From: Mesorhizobium sp. B2-7-1
Lineage (GTDB): Bacteria > Pseudomonadota > Alphaproteobacteria > Rhizobiales > Rhizobiaceae
Reading direction: 5' to 3'
Assembly (NCBI RefSeq): GCF_006440735.1
Contig: NZ_VFUA01000007.1
Span: 58,247 to 122,246, forward strand
Length of the DNA: 64,000 bases
The notes beneath the pieces are model-generated. The model saw only the letters and a list, made by a program, of their open reading frames with translations. It was not told the origin of the DNA and did not search any database. Both the position numbers and the translations under genes were made by a program. Shown here one piece after another: positions 25,228-34,940 of the stretch. Numbering within the stretch: position 1 is the first letter of the stretch; the number at the start of each line of letters is the position of its first letter.

Positions 25228-28029
25228 TCACTCGGCCGCCGCCTTGGCCCTGCCGTTGCGTTCGGACGAATTGCCTTCCAGCGTATCGATCAGCCGCTTG
25301 TGGATGGCGGCGGTGCGCGTCGGGCTGTCGATCTTCTGGCCGGTGAGGTCGGTGACGTAGAACGTGTCGATGACCTTCTCGCCGAAGGTGGTGATATGCG
25401 CCGAGGCGATGTCGAGCGACAGGTCGGACAGCGTCCCGGTGATCTCGGAGAGCAGCCCCGGCCGGTCCAGTCCCTCGACCTCGATCACCGAGAAGCGGTT
25501 CGACAGCGTGTTGCGGATTTCGGCGCGCGGCGGAATGCGGAACGCCTTGGCCCCGCGCTTCGGCTTGGTGCGCTTCTCGATCATCTCGGGCAGCCAGCTC
25601 TTGCCGGACAGCACGTCCTCGATCAACCGGCCGACGCGCTCGGCGCGGCGGCGTTCGTCCTCGTCGAGGTCGAACTCCCGGGAGATCAGGATGGTGTCCA
25701 GCGCGCGCCCGTCCGAGGTGGTGAAGATCTGCGCGTCGACGATGTTGCCGCCGGCCGCGGCACAGGCCCCTGCGATGATCGAAAGCAGGCGCGGATGGTC
25801 CGGCGCCAGCACGGTGATCTCGGTCACCGCTTCGAACTCATGCGTCTTGACCATGGTGGCGAGCTTCTTGCCGGCCGCATCCGCCTCGCGGACGAATTCG
25901 GCATGGCGCAACTGGTCGGACAGGTCGACGGTCAAGAGGTAGTTCTCGTAATGCTGCGCGACATAGCGCCTGCGCTCCTTCGCCGGCCAGGCGGACAGCG
26001 CCTCGGCCAGCCGCTCGCGCGCCGCCGTCGTGCGCTCGGCGCGCGAGACTTCCGAGAAGCCGCCGGTCAGCAACAATTCGGTCTCGAAATAAAGCGTGCG
26101 CAGCAACTGGCCCTTCCAGCCGTTCCACACACCTGGTCCGACGCCCCTGATGTCGCAGACGGTGAGGATCAAAAGCAGCTTCAGCCGCTCGACCGACTGC
26201 ACGATCGAGGCGAAATCCTCGATGGTCTTGCGGTCGTTGAGGTCGCGCGTCTGCGCCGTCATCGACATCACGAGGTGGTTCTCGACCAGCCAGGCGACCG
26301 TCTCGGTATCGGCCGCCGACAGCCCCATATGCGGACAGATGCGCCGGGCGATCCGGGCTCCGGCTTCCGAATGGTCCTCCGGCCGGCCCTTGGCGATGTC
26401 GTGCAAAAGCACCGCGACATAAAGCGCCTCGCGGCTCTTCTTCAGTCCCGGCATCAGCGAATGCGACAGCGGATGCACTTTCGCGCCGTCGCCGCGCTCG
26501 ATTTCGGCCAAAACGCCGATGCAGCGGATCAGATGCTCGTCCACCGTGTAGTGGTGGTACATCGAGAACTGCATCATGGCGACGATCTTGCCGAAGTCCG
26601 GGATCAGCCTGCCGAGCAGTCCCGCCTCGTTCATGCGCCTGAGATTGAGCTCGGCATTGCGGTCCGAGGTCAGGATGTCGAGGAACAGCCGATTGGCTTC
26701 CTCGTCGCGCCGCAGCGACTTGTTGACCAGGCCAAGCGAGCGGGTGAGCAGCTTCAGCGCATCGGGATGGAACTCCAGCCCATGCTTGTCGGCGAACCAG
26801 AACAACCTGAGCAGGTTGACCGGGTCGCGCTCGAACACGCTGTCATCGGCGATATTGATGCGGTGGTTGTCGACGATGAAATCGGACGTGCCGGCAAGCT
26901 TGCGCTTGCGCCGCTGGAAGGTGAGGAAGATACGGTTGAAGCCGGGCACGTGCTTGGCCTGCTCTTCCTCGAGCGCCGCACAGAAGATGCGGGTCAGGTC
27001 GCCGACATCCTTGGCGACGAGGAAATAGTGCTTCATGAAGCGCTCGACGGCCGACAGGCCGGGATGCGTGGTGTAGCCGAGCCGCTCGGCGATCTCGCGC
27101 TGGATGTCGAAATGCAGCCGCTCCTCCGCCTTGCCGGTGAGGAAATGCATGTGGCAGCGTACCGCCCACAGGAAATCCTCGGCCTTCTGGAACTCGCGAT
27201 ATTCGGCCTCGGTGAAGACGCCCTTCTCGACCAGCTCCTCGCCGGTGCGCACGCGGTAGAAATATTTGCCGATCCAGAACAGCGTCTGCAGGTCGCGCAG
27301 CCCGCCCTTGCCGTCCTTGACGTTGGGTTCGACCAGATAGCGGCTTTCGCCGGCCTTGGCGTGGCGATCGTCGCGCTCGGCAAGCTTGGCCTGCACATAT
27401 TCCGGCCCGGTCGTGCGCACCACTTCATGGTCGAAGCGGGTGAGCAGCTCGTCATAGAGCTTGCGTTCGCCCCACAGGTATCGCGCTTCCAGGATAGAGG
27501 TGCGGATGGTGATGTCGCCGCGCGAGAGCCTGAGGCACTCGTGGATGTTGCGGGTGGCGTGGCCGACCTTCAGCCCCATGTCCCACAGCATGTAGAGCAT
27601 GTATTCGACGATCTGCTCGCCCCAAGGCGTCTGCTTGTAGGGCAGCAGGAACAGGAGATCGATGTCGGAGCCCGGCGCCAGCGTGCCGCGGCCATAGCCG
27701 CCGACGGCCACGACAGCCATGCGCTCGGCCGCCGACCGGTTCTTGACCCGGTAGACATGGGTGGCGGCGAAATCATAGAGCGCCCGGATCAGCTCATCCA
27801 TCAGATGCGAGAGCCGCTCGGCGCAGGCATTGCCGCCGCCATCCTGCATAAGCATGGCCTCGGCGATCTTTCGTCCTTCCGCCATCCTGCCCTTGAGCAA
27901 TTGGAGGACAGCCGCGCGAACAGCGGCCCCCGAGCCGTCGCCGGCGCTTGCCGCCGTCAGCGCGGTCAGGTCGCGGCGCAGCGCGTCGCCATCGATCATT
28001 TCGTCGAGTTTCAGGGAGATCTTTGCCAT
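25228..28029 (-). CDS. glnD: Bifunctional PII uridylyltransferase/uridylyl-removing enzyme
   Basis: Nitrogen sensor of 933 residues. Domain order: nucleotidyltransferase with [18 protein letters not shown] (residues 110-127), HD domain with [15 protein letters not shown] and [15 protein letters not shown], and two C-terminal ACT domains ([38 protein letters not shown]) that sense glutamine. It uridylylates PII when glutamine is low and removes UMP when high. The start at [14 protein letters not shown] is preferred over an ATG 18 codons upstream because that stretch is basic and unlike the family. Confidence 0.97.
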   Translation of the reverse strand: MAKISLKLDEMIDGDALRRDLTALTAASAGDGSGAAVRAAVLQLLKGRMAEGRKIAEAMLMQDGGGNACAERLSHLMDELIRALYDFAATHVYRVKNRSAAERMAVVAVGGYGRGTLAPGSDIDLLFLLPYKQTPWGEQIVEYMLYMLWDMGLKVGHATRNIHECLRLSRGDITIRTSILEARYLWGERKLYDELLTRFDHEVVRTTGPEYVQAKLAERDDRHAKAGESRYLVEPNVKDGKGGLRDLQTLFWIGKYFYRVRTGEELVEKGVFTEAEYREFQKAEDFLWAVRCHMHFLTGKAEERLHFDIQREIAERLGYTTHPGLSAVERFMKHYFLVAKDVGDLTRIFCAALEEEQAKHVPGFNRIFLTFQRRKRKLAGTSDFIVDNHRINIADDSVFERDPVNLLRLFWFADKHGLEFHPDALKLLTRSLGLVNKSLRRDEEANRLFLDILTSDRNAELNLRRMNEAGLLGRLIPDFGKIVAMMQFSMYHHYTVDEHLIRCIGVLAEIERGDGAKVHPLSHSLMPGLKKSREALYVAVLLHDIAKGRPEDHSEAGARIARRICPHMGLSAADTETVAWLVENHLVMSMTAQTRDLNDRKTIEDFASIVQSVERLKLLLILTVCDIRGVGPGVWNGWKGQLLRTLYFETELLLTGGFSEVSRAERTTAARERLAEALSAWPAKERRRYVAQHYENYLLTVDLSDQLRHAEFVREADAAGKKLATMVKTHEFEAVTEITVLAPDHPRLLSIIAGACAAAGGNIVDAQIFTTSDGRALDTILISREFDLDEDERRRAERVGRLIEDVLSGKSWLPEMIEKRTKPKRGAKAFRIPPRAEIRNTLSNRFSVIEVEGLDRPGLLSEITGTLSDLSLDIASAHITTFGEKVIDTFYVTDLTGQKIDSPTRTAAIHKRLIDTLEGNSSERNGRAKAAAE

Positions 28030-28152
28030 TCGGCGGCGTCTATAGCCTGTTTTCGCGGCGCTGTGTATGGGGCGGGCCGCCACGTTTCCAGTCGTATGCG
28101 ATAGACGCTATGGGCAACTGAAAGGCGAAAGTCTAAAAATCCGAACCGCCCC

Positions 28153-28183
28153 TTGACCTTCCAGTAGCTGGAAGGACTACCTC
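28153..28183 (+). promoter_or_regulatory. CueR-type copper promoter of the P-type ATPase operon
   Basis: The -35 TTGACC (28153-28158) is fused to the perfect dyad CCTTCCAG-TAG-CTGGAAGG (28157-28175), and TACCTC at 28178-28183 would be the -10 with a 19-bp spacer. This overlong spacer with the CTTCC/GGAAG dyad is the diagnostic CueR/HmrR promoter. The ATPase starts at 28215. Confidence 0.9.
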
Positions 28184-28214
28184 CGCCTCAAGTTCGAAAA
28201 TTTGAGGCGTTGTC

Positions 28215-30722
28215 ATGAGCCATTCCGACCACCACCATCACCGTCATAAGCATGGCGGAGCCTGCTGTTCCGCCAAGGATGCCGCGCCTGCCGCCGATGC
28301 AGTGATTCGCGATCCTGTCTGCGGGATGATGGTCGATCCGGCGGGCGGCAAGCCGACGGCCGAGCACGGCGGCCGGACGTTTCATTTCTGCAGCGAACGC
28401 TGCCGGACGAAATTCCAGGCCGAGTCTCAAGCATATCTTGCGGCCACCGACCCCGTCTGCGGAATGAATGTCGACCGCGCGAGCGCCAAGCACTTCGTTC
28501 GCCACGAAGGGCAGGGCTTCTACTTCTGTTCGGCGGGCTGCAAGGGCAAGTTCGAGGCGGAGCCGGCAAAATACCTTGCCGGGCGGCCCGAGCCGCAGCC
28601 GATGCCGAAGGGCACCCAATACACCTGTCCGATGCATCCCGAGATCGTCCGCGACAAGCCCGGCTCCTGCCCGATCTGCGGCATGGCGCTGGAACCGATG
28701 GGCGTTCCGACCGGCGACGAAGGCCCTAACCCCGAGCTCGTCGATTTCACGCGCCGGTTCTGGGTCAGCGCTGCGCTCTCCCTGCCGCTGCTGATCGTCG
28801 CCATGGCGCCGATGCTGGGTTTCAGCTTCGAAAACCTCGTCGACGGCCGCACCAAGACCTGGGTGGAGCTGGCTCTGGCGAGCCCCGTGGTGTTGTGGGC
28901 GGCGTTTCCGTTCTTCCATCGCGGCTGGGAATCGATCCTTAACCGCAGCCCAAATATGTGGACGCTGATTTCGCTGGGTGTGGGTGCCGCCTATCTCTTC
29001 AGCCTCGTCGCGACGCTGTTCCCGGATGTCTTCCCGCATCAGTTCCGCGGTCATGACGGCGCCGTCCCGGTCTATTTCGAGGCCGCCGCCGTCATCGTCG
29101 CGCTGGTCTTCCTCGGCCAGGTGCTGGAACTCAGAGCTCGCGAGCGCACCGGCTCGGCCATCCGCGCCCTGCTCGACCTTGCGCCGAAGACAGCGAGGCT
29201 GATCGGCGCCGACGGCTCCGAGAAGGACGTGCCGCTCGACAGCGTCAAGACCGGAGATCGGCTTCGCATCCGCCCTGGCGACGCGGTGCCGGTCGACGGC
29301 ACCGTGCTGGAGGGACGCTCGGCGATCGACGAATCCATGATCACCGGCGAGCCGCTGCCGGTCGAGAAGACGCAAGGCGATGCGCTTACCGGCGGCACGC
29401 TGAACAGACAAGGCTCGCTGGTCATGCGCGCCGAGAAGGTCGGCGCCGAAACCACGCTGTCGCGCATCGTCGAGCTGGTCGCCAAGGCGCAGCGCTCGCG
29501 CGCGCCGATCCAGGGGCTGGCCGACCGCGTGTCCTTCTATTTCGTTCCAGCCGTCGTGCTGGTCGCGGTCATCGCTTTCATTGCCTGGGCGGCCGTCGGC
29601 CCCGAGCCGAGCCTGATCTTCGCCATCGTCTCGGCAGTGTCGGTGCTGATCATCGCTTGCCCTTGCGCGCTTGGTCTCGCGACGCCGATGTCGATCATGA
29701 CCGCGACCGGGCGCGGCGCGCATGCCGGCGTGCTGATCAAGGAGGCCGCGGCGCTGGAACGTTTCGCCGCCGTCGACACGCTGATCGTCGACAAGACCGG
29801 CACGTTGACTGAGGGCAAGCCCAGGCTCACCGATGTCGTCGCGGCCGGCGGCATCGAGGAGAATGAGTTGCTCGGCCTCGCCGCCGCGCTCGAAAAGGGT
29901 TCGGAGCATCCGCTGGCCGAGGCGATCGTCGAGGGCGCCACCGCGCGCGGTCTGAAGCTCGCCGATGCCGTCGATTTCGAAGCCGTCACCGGCAAGGGCG
30001 TTTCGGGCACGGTGTCGGGCCGGAAGGTCGCGCTCGGCAATGCGGCGATGATGGCGGATCTCGGCATGGAGGCGCCGGCGGCCAGTGCCGGGGCGCTGCA
30101 GGCCGACGGCAAGACGGCCATGTTCGTGGCTGTCGACGGCAGCTTCGCCGGCTTGGTCGCCGTGGCCGATCCCGTGAAAGCGACGACGGCCGAGGCGATC
30201 AAGGCGCTGCATGACAAGGGCCTGCGCATCATCATGGCGACGGGCGACAACGAGCGCACCGCGAAAGCCATCGCCGGCAGGCTGGGCATTGACGAGATCC
30301 GTGCCGGCCTGCTGCCGGACGGCAAAAGCGCGCTGGTGGCAGAACTGCGCGGCCAAGGCGCTGTCGTTGCGATGGCCGGCGACGGCGTCAACGACGCGCC
30401 GGCCTTGGCCAGCGCCGATGTCGGCATCGCCATGGGCACCGGCGCCGATGTCGCGGTCGAAAGCGCCGGCATCACGCTGGTCAAGGGCGATCTCAACGGC
30501 ATCGTCAGGGCCCGCACGCTCGCCCAGGCGACGATCCTCAACATCCGCCAGAACCTGTTTTTCGCCTTCCTCTACAACGTGCTCGGCGTGCCGGTCGCGG
30601 CCGGCGTGCTCTACCCGCTCACCGGCACGCTGCTGTCGCCGATGCTCGCGGCTGCGGCGATGAGCCTGTCGTCGGTATCGGTGATCGGCAACGCGCTGCG
30701 GCTGAGAACGATGAAACTCTGA
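28215..30722 (+). CDS. Copper-translocating P-type ATPase with two YHS-like domains
   Basis: Inner-membrane Cu(I) exporter of 835 residues. The N-terminus is His-rich (HHHHRHKH), followed by two copies of a YHS-like metal domain (RDPVCGMMVDP...FHFCSERC; TDPVCGMNVDR...FYFCSAGC) and a heavy-metal-binding motif YTCPMHPEIVRDKPGSCPIC. No CxxC HMA domain is present. The ATPase core has the TGEPLPVEK loop, the CPC in IACPCALGLATPMS, DKTGTLTEG with the phosphorylated Asp, SEHPLAEAI, GDGVNDAPAL, and MSLSSVSV in the last helix, typical of Cu(I) pumps. The CueR box lies just upstream and a DUF305 gene follows by 41 bp. Confidence 0.95.
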   Translation: MSHSDHHHHRHKHGGACCSAKDAAPAADAVIRDPVCGMMVDPAGGKPTAEHGGRTFHFCSERCRTKFQAESQAYLAATDPVCGMNVDRASAKHFVRHEGQGFYFCSAGCKGKFEAEPAKYLAGRPEPQPMPKGTQYTCPMHPEIVRDKPGSCPICGMALEPMGVPTGDEGPNPELVDFTRRFWVSAALSLPLLIVAMAPMLGFSFENLVDGRTKTWVELALASPVVLWAAFPFFHRGWESILNRSPNMWTLISLGVGAAYLFSLVATLFPDVFPHQFRGHDGAVPVYFEAAAVIVALVFLGQVLELRARERTGSAIRALLDLAPKTARLIGADGSEKDVPLDSVKTGDRLRIRPGDAVPVDGTVLEGRSAIDESMITGEPLPVEKTQGDALTGGTLNRQGSLVMRAEKVGAETTLSRIVELVAKAQRSRAPIQGLADRVSFYFVPAVVLVAVIAFIAWAAVGPEPSLIFAIVSAVSVLIIACPCALGLATPMSIMTATGRGAHAGVLIKEAAALERFAAVDTLIVDKTGTLTEGKPRLTDVVAAGGIEENELLGLAAALEKGSEHPLAEAIVEGATARGLKLADAVDFEAVTGKGVSGTVSGRKVALGNAAMMADLGMEAPAASAGALQADGKTAMFVAVDGSFAGLVAVADPVKATTAEAIKALHDKGLRIIMATGDNERTAKAIAGRLGIDEIRAGLLPDGKSALVAELRGQGAVVAMAGDGVNDAPALASADVGIAMGTGADVAVESAGITLVKGDLNGIVRARTLAQATILNIRQNLFFAFLYNVLGVPVAAGVLYPLTGTLLSPMLAAAAMSLSSVSVIGNALRLRTMKL

Positions 30723-30763
30723 GCAAAACACCCAGATACGAAATCCAACAGAAGGAGACCTGA

Positions 30764-31153
30764 ATGACCCTGGCCAAGAAAATCGTGCTGCTGCTGATGG
30801 CCGCCGGAATGCTGCTTGCCGTCTTCCTCGAAAGCGTGCCGGCCTCGTCGGAGGAGATGAAGCACGACATGTCCAAGATGGCGATGGGCGCCCAGAGCCC
30901 GGCCACCGTCGGCTACGAGGCGGCGATGAAGAAGATGCACAAGGACATGATGATCAAATACACCGGCAATGCCGATGTCGATTTCGTCCGCGGCATGATC
31001 CCGCATCATCAGGGCGCCATCGACATGGCCAAGGTGGTGATCGCCAACGGCAAGGACCCGGAAATCCGCAAGCTCGCCGAAGGCGTCGTCGCGGCGCAGG
31101 AAGCCGAGATCAAGGAAATGCAGGACTGGCTCGCCAAGCATCCGGTGAAGTAG
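30764..31153 (+). CDS. DUF305 periplasmic protein of the copper operon
   Basis: Small exported protein of 129 residues: an N-terminal hydrophobic signal ([18 protein letters not shown]), methionine- and histidine-rich mature start ([13 protein letters not shown]), and the DUF305 motif [20 protein letters not shown]. The family is ferritin-like helical and often sits with copper resistance genes; a metal-binding role in the periplasm is inferred. A GAAGGAG ribosome site precedes the ATG. It is 41 bp after the copper ATPase, so controlled by the same CueR promoter. Confidence 0.88.
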   Translation: MTLAKKIVLLLMAAGMLLAVFLESVPASSEEMKHDMSKMAMGAQSPATVGYEAAMKKMHKDMMIKYTGNADVDFVRGMIPHHQGAIDMAKVVIANGKDPEIRKLAEGVVAAQEAEIKEMQDWLAKHPVK

Positions 31154-31259
31154 CCGCTGCGGGAATTCAAGGCAGCCCCAGAATCCGGACAGCCACGAGC
31201 CTTCGGTCTGGATTTCCGGCCAAGGCTGTGCTGCGATCCGGCCTCACACGGAGAAAGCC

Positions 31260-32105
31260 ATGACCTCGTCGATCAGAACCTTGAAGCTGCCGTCTGGCGA
31301 AGCCGTTCCGGTGCTGGGTCAAGGCACCTGGAAAATGGGTGAGGATCGGCGTCGCCGTGCCGATGAGGTCGCGGCGCTGAAGCTGGGGCTCGACCTTGGC
31401 ATCACGCTGATCGACACCGCCGAGATGTATGCCAGCGGCGGTGCCGAGGAAGTGGTGGCGGAGGCCATCGCCGGGCGCCGCGACGAGACCTTCCTGGTCT
31501 CCAAGGTGCTGCCCTCCAACGCCTCGCGCGCCGGCGTGAAGCGCGCCTGCGAGAACAGCCTGAAACGGCTCGCCACCGACCGCATCGATCTCTATCTGCT
31601 GCACTGGCCGGGCAGCGTGCCGCTCTCCGAAACCGTGGAGGCGTTCGAGGCGCTGAAGGCCGAAGGCAAGATCCGCCACTGGGGCGTCAGCAATTTCGAC
31701 ACCGACGAGATGGAGGATCTGGTCGGCCTGCCGCGTGGCGGCAACGTCCAGACCAACCAGGTGCTCTACAATCTGTCGCGGCGCGGCCCGGAATTCGATC
31801 TGGCCCCCTGGTGTGCAGAGCGCGGCATTCCGCTGATGGCCTATTCGCCGGTCGAGCAGGGCGCGCTGGCGCGCAACGCCCGGCTCGAGGCAGTCGCTGC
31901 CCGGCATAACGCCACCGCGGCGCAGATCGCGCTTGTCTGGGTCATGGCGCAGCCAGGTGTCATCGCCATCCCGAAGGCCAGCCGGCAGGAGCATGTCCGC
32001 CAGAACGCCGCCGCGCTCGACATCAAGCTGACGGCGCAGGATATCGCCGATCTCGACCGCGCCTTCCCGCCGCCGACGCGCAAGCGCGGGTTGGAGATGA
32101 TCTAG
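31260..32105 (+). CDS. Aldo/keto reductase
   Basis: NADPH-dependent oxidoreductase of 281 residues with the (beta/alpha)8 fold. Seen: GQGTWKMGE, the catalytic Asp and Tyr in [15 protein letters not shown], Lys in [10 protein letters not shown], the active-site His in DLYLLHW, and the nucleotide site [17 protein letters not shown]. Close in pattern to the YeaE/MPH-type group. Substrate unknown. It is separated from the copper operon by 106 bp and followed 28 bp later by the MBL gene, so the latter two may share a transcript. Confidence 0.9.
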   Translation: MTSSIRTLKLPSGEAVPVLGQGTWKMGEDRRRRADEVAALKLGLDLGITLIDTAEMYASGGAEEVVAEAIAGRRDETFLVSKVLPSNASRAGVKRACENSLKRLATDRIDLYLLHWPGSVPLSETVEAFEALKAEGKIRHWGVSNFDTDEMEDLVGLPRGGNVQTNQVLYNLSRRGPEFDLAPWCAERGIPLMAYSPVEQGALARNARLEAVAARHNATAAQIALVWVMAQPGVIAIPKASRQEHVRQNAAALDIKLTAQDIADLDRAFPPPTRKRGLEMI

Positions 32106-32133
32106 CCGAAACCCAGGTTGAAAGAGAGCAAGC

Positions 32134-32943
32134 GTGGAACGAATTTCAGACGGGCCCTTTCACGCGACCTACAAGATCGGCGACATCAAGGTCACCTCGC
32201 TGCGCGACGGTTACGTCGATATGCCGGTCCGGCGGCTGCGCCAGCCGGGAGACAAGCCTTTCGGCGACGATTTCCCGTCGCAAGTACCGCTCTTCGACGG
32301 CGCGCTCAGATTGTCGGTCAATGCCTTTGCCATCGACGACGGCGAAGCAATCACGCTGATCGACACGGGATCCTCGAACGCCTGGCACCCGACGATGGGG
32401 TTCCTGCCGAAGGCGCTGAGCGAGGCGAAGATCGCTGTCGATCGGATACGTACGGTTGCCTTCACCCATACGCATCTCGACCATATCCACGGGCTCGTCC
32501 TTCCGGACGGCCGCGAGGGCTTCCCGCAACTCTCCCGCTTGCTTGTCCCTCGAGCCGAGCTCGACATGTTTCGGTCGGTAGCGAGGTTGAGCCGCTTCTA
32601 TGATCGAGCAGAACCTTCAGACCCCGGGCAGCGCCTGAGCGCGAACATCGAGGCGGTCGCCGCTGTTGGCCACGAAATCGGTCACACCGGCTTCCATGTC
32701 ACCAGCGGCGGCGAGACATTGCTGGTCTGGGGCGACCTCGTGCATGTGCCCTCGCTCCAGTTCGACCGGCCTGAGATCACTTGGGAATTCGACGCCGACC
32801 AGGAACAGGCGCGGGCAACCCGGCTGCGTATCTTGGCGCTTGCCGCCGACAGCGCTTGGTGCGTTGCCGGCGCGCATCTCGATTCCCCCGGCGTCGGCCG
32901 GGTTTCCCGAACCGAAACGGGTTTCCGCTTCGAAGGTTTGTAG
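32134..32943 (+). CDS. MBL-fold metallo-hydrolase
   Basis: Metal-dependent hydrolase of 269 residues with a GTG start. The metal motif HTHLDHIHG is preceded by ITLIDTGSSNAWHPT, and HEIGHTGFHVTSGG and VWGDLVHVPSLQ supply the remaining ligands of the fold. Such proteins include lactonases and other hydrolases; the substrate is not evident. No signal peptide. It is 28 bp behind the aldo/keto reductase and convergent with the following TetR gene 8 bp away. Confidence 0.87.
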   Translation: MERISDGPFHATYKIGDIKVTSLRDGYVDMPVRRLRQPGDKPFGDDFPSQVPLFDGALRLSVNAFAIDDGEAITLIDTGSSNAWHPTMGFLPKALSEAKIAVDRIRTVAFTHTHLDHIHGLVLPDGREGFPQLSRLLVPRAELDMFRSVARLSRFYDRAEPSDPGQRLSANIEAVAAVGHEIGHTGFHVTSGGETLLVWGDLVHVPSLQFDRPEITWEFDADQEQARATRLRILALAADSAWCVAGAHLDSPGVGRVSRTETGFRFEGL

Positions 32944-32951
32944 GAGCCGGG

Positions 32952-33521
32952 CTAGATCTTGGCCGGCAGCCCAAGCCGCATCCGCTGTCGGCGCAAGGCC
33001 CTCGAAAATACATCGAGGTCGTTGGCGGCGCGGGCAAGCGTGAGTGCGCCCTGAATGGCGGCGACGGCCTCCTCGGCCAACTCGCTGGCTTCGCCCGGTG
33101 GATGTCCGGATCGCTCCAGAGCGCGGGCAAGATGCACGACCCAGCGGCCGAAATAGCTTCCAATCTGGCCGGCGAAGAGGGCGCGCGATTCATCGAGCGC
33201 GAAGGCTCCGATGAGGCAAACCCGGCGCCCCGAGCGGAAATAGCTGTCGGTCGCCTCGAGCATCTGCCCGATCCCGGCCAGCGGCTCGACGGCGTCGCGC
33301 AAGGGCACGAAGACATTGTCCTCGAACCAGCCGTCTATATGGGCAATGACGGCCCGAGCCATCTCTTCCTTGCCGCCGGGAAAGAAGTGGTAGAGGCTTC
33401 CCTTGCCGAGTCCCGTCGCCTCACCGATCAGGGTCAGGCTGGCGCCCTCATAGCCATGCTCGCGGAACACCTCGGCAACGATCCCCAGCAGCTGGTCGCG
33501 ATCTGGCGCGATGCGCCGCAT
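32952..33521 (-). CDS. TetR family regulator, probably acting on the palindrome at 34034
   Basis: Repressor-type protein of 189 residues. The N-terminal helix-turn-helix is plain: AEVFREHGYEGASLTLIGEA then TGLGKGSLYHFFPGGKEEMA, and the C-terminal ligand domain follows (AIDGWFEDNVF region, FALDESRALFAGQIG). It lies 12 bp after the DUF1348 gene in the same direction, so the two form an operon whose promoter region carries a perfect palindrome. Autoregulation is inferred. Confidence 0.9.
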   Translation of the reverse strand: MRRIAPDRDQLLGIVAEVFREHGYEGASLTLIGEATGLGKGSLYHFFPGGKEEMARAVIAHIDGWFEDNVFVPLRDAVEPLAGIGQMLEATDSYFRSGRRVCLIGAFALDESRALFAGQIGSYFGRWVVHLARALERSGHPPGEASELAEEAVAAIQGALTLARAANDLDVFSRALRRQRMRLGLPAKI

Positions 33522-33533
33522 CCACTCGGCCCT

Positions 33534-33998
33534 CTAGAGCCCGAGCTCGGAAAGGCCGGGATGGTCGTCCGGCCGGCGGCCGAGCGGCCAGTGATATTTC
33601 CGCTCGCTTTCAGTGATCGGCAGGTCGTTGATGCTCGCCACGCGTCGGCGCATCAGCCCTGCCTCGTCGAATTCCCAGTTCTCGTTGCCGTAGGAGCGGA
33701 ACCAATGCCCGCTGTCGTCGCGCCATTCATAGGCGAAGCGCACCGCGATCCGGTTCTCGTTCCAGGTCCAGACCTCCTTGATCAGGCGATAGTCCAGCTC
33801 GCGCGCCCATTTGCGCTGGAGGAAGCCGACGATCTCGCCGCGGCCGGAGACGAATTCGGCCCGGTTCCGCCAGATGCTGTCCTCGGTATAGGCGAGCGAC
33901 ACCCGTTCCGGGTCGCGGCTGTTCCAGGCGTCCTCCGCAAGGCGCGCCTTTTGCGCTGCCGTTTCGGCCGTGAAGGGCGGCAATGGCGGGCGGCTCAT
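33534..33998 (-). CDS. DUF1348 family protein (NTF2-like fold)
   Basis: Protein of 154 residues starting [20 protein letters not shown] then [20 protein letters not shown], ending [38 protein letters not shown] in the middle completes the DUF1348 pattern. The family has a SnoaL/NTF2-like cone shape; its function is not established. It is the first gene of a two-gene operon with the TetR regulator downstream, so it is probably the main target of that regulator. Confidence 0.85.
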   Translation of the reverse strand: MSRPPLPPFTAETAAQKARLAEDAWNSRDPERVSLAYTEDSIWRNRAEFVSGRGEIVGFLQRKWARELDYRLIKEVWTWNENRIAVRFAYEWRDDSGHWFRSYGNENWEFDEAGLMRRRVASINDLPITESERKYHWPLGRRPDDHPGLSELGL

Positions 33999-34033
33999 GA
34001 AATCTCCTGTCGGTTTCGATCATCGATAACCGA

Positions 34034-34055
34034 CATTGTACCGATCGGTACAATG
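34034..34055. promoter_or_regulatory. Perfect 22-bp palindrome, TetR operator
   Basis: The core ATTGTACCGATCGGTACAAT (34035-34054) is a perfect palindrome, extended by C/G at both ends to 22 bp. It lies 36 bp upstream of the DUF1348 start, where a repressor would block the DUF1348-TetR promoter. Such length and symmetry are typical of TetR-family operators. Confidence 0.8.
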
Positions 34056-34100
34056 AGTCAACACAGCTTCTGTTCTTCGCGGCGCCTCAGACGGCTGGAC

Positions 34101-34691
34101 TTATCGAATCTCGGTTTTCAGCCTTTCAAAGGCATCCCGGACATATCCTGCCAGCGGATGCTTGGCTTGTTGCTGCTGCCATGTTTCCACGGCCAGGCGC
34201 AACGCCACGACCGCCACCAGGGAAACCAGCCGCAGACCGTTGCGTGCCTGGTCCGGCCGCAACTCGCATAAGCCGTCGAAAATGGCTTGTTCGAGCTGCA
34301 GGTAGTCCGCGTGCGTGCGCGAGCGCAGCGTCTTGCTTTCCCGCATGATCTTGGCGGTCGCCATCATCTCCGATCCTTGGACACTGCCGGCAAGATTGAG
34401 CAATGCGCTTCGGGCGACGTCGATCGCCGATCCGGTCGGTGGCTCGCCAAGGATCATGGCTTTGACCATGCTCGCGTAGTTGCCCAGAGACGCAAGCAGA
34501 ACCTCGTCCTTGCTCTTGAAATAGTGGAAGAACGTCCGGCGCGAGATGCCGGCGGCCGCGGCTATCTCGTCAAGCGTGGTCGCGTCGTAGCCGTTGGCCA
34601 GGAAAGCCTTCAGGCCGGCGTCGGCGATGCGGCGGGACGTTTCCCGCCGCTTCCGCTCGCGCAGGCCCTCCGGTTTTGGCGCATCGTTCAT
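34101..34691 (-). CDS. TetR family regulator beside a lipoprotein/methyltransferase operon
   Basis: Protein of 196 residues. DNA-binding domain: RERKRRETSRRIADAGLKAF then LANGYDATTLDEIAAAAGIS and RRTFFHYFKSKDEVLL, a textbook TetR start. The start MNDAPKPEGL is chosen because upstream codons lack similarity. The gene is divergent from the DUF3313-methyltransferase pair, and the palindrome at 34790-34806 lies between them. It probably represses that operon and itself. Confidence 0.9.
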   Translation of the reverse strand: MNDAPKPEGLRERKRRETSRRIADAGLKAFLANGYDATTLDEIAAAAGISRRTFFHYFKSKDEVLLASLGNYASMVKAMILGEPPTGSAIDVARSALLNLAGSVQGSEMMATAKIMRESKTLRSRTHADYLQLEQAIFDGLCELRPDQARNGLRLVSLVAVVALRLAVETWQQQQAKHPLAGYVRDAFERLKTEIR

Positions 34692-34789
34692 GGAGCGCTC
34701 CTGCCATGACATTTCCTCAAATGCGACAAGAAATTTGGCCCACATTCAAGTCCCGTCGCCACGCCTCGCCATAATGGCGCCATCAATTT

Positions 34790-34806
34790 ATTGCACTGAG
34801 TGCAAT
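34790..34806. promoter_or_regulatory. Perfect 17-bp palindrome between divergent TetR and lipoprotein genes
   Basis: ATTGCACT-G-AGTGCAAT: two perfect 8-bp arms around one base. It is 99 bp from the TetR start and 135 bp from the lipoprotein start, in an AT-rich patch suited to a promoter. Likely operator of the adjacent TetR protein. Confidence 0.7.
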
Positions 34807-34940
34807 TATTGACGCTCCCCAGCACGCCCCGCCGGCGCACCCAGACAGAGGCATCCATGGCAGCTTGCTTGCGTTCCCGTCGCGAGGCTCACGTCAGTCG
34901 TGCCCCCGTCGATCCGCGCGCGTGTCGCGCGGACCTCCGT

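Noticed and set aside
24883..28104. Very long open frame antisense to glnD and the start of murJ (over 1000 codons)
   Set aside because: It is the mirror of GC-rich coding sequence; the translation is rich in R, H, D and Q without any family motif, and glnD on the other strand has all its domains.
28188..30731. Long open frame antisense to the copper ATPase
   Set aside because: No domain, low-complexity R/H/D-rich translation; the sense gene has all P-type ATPase motifs.
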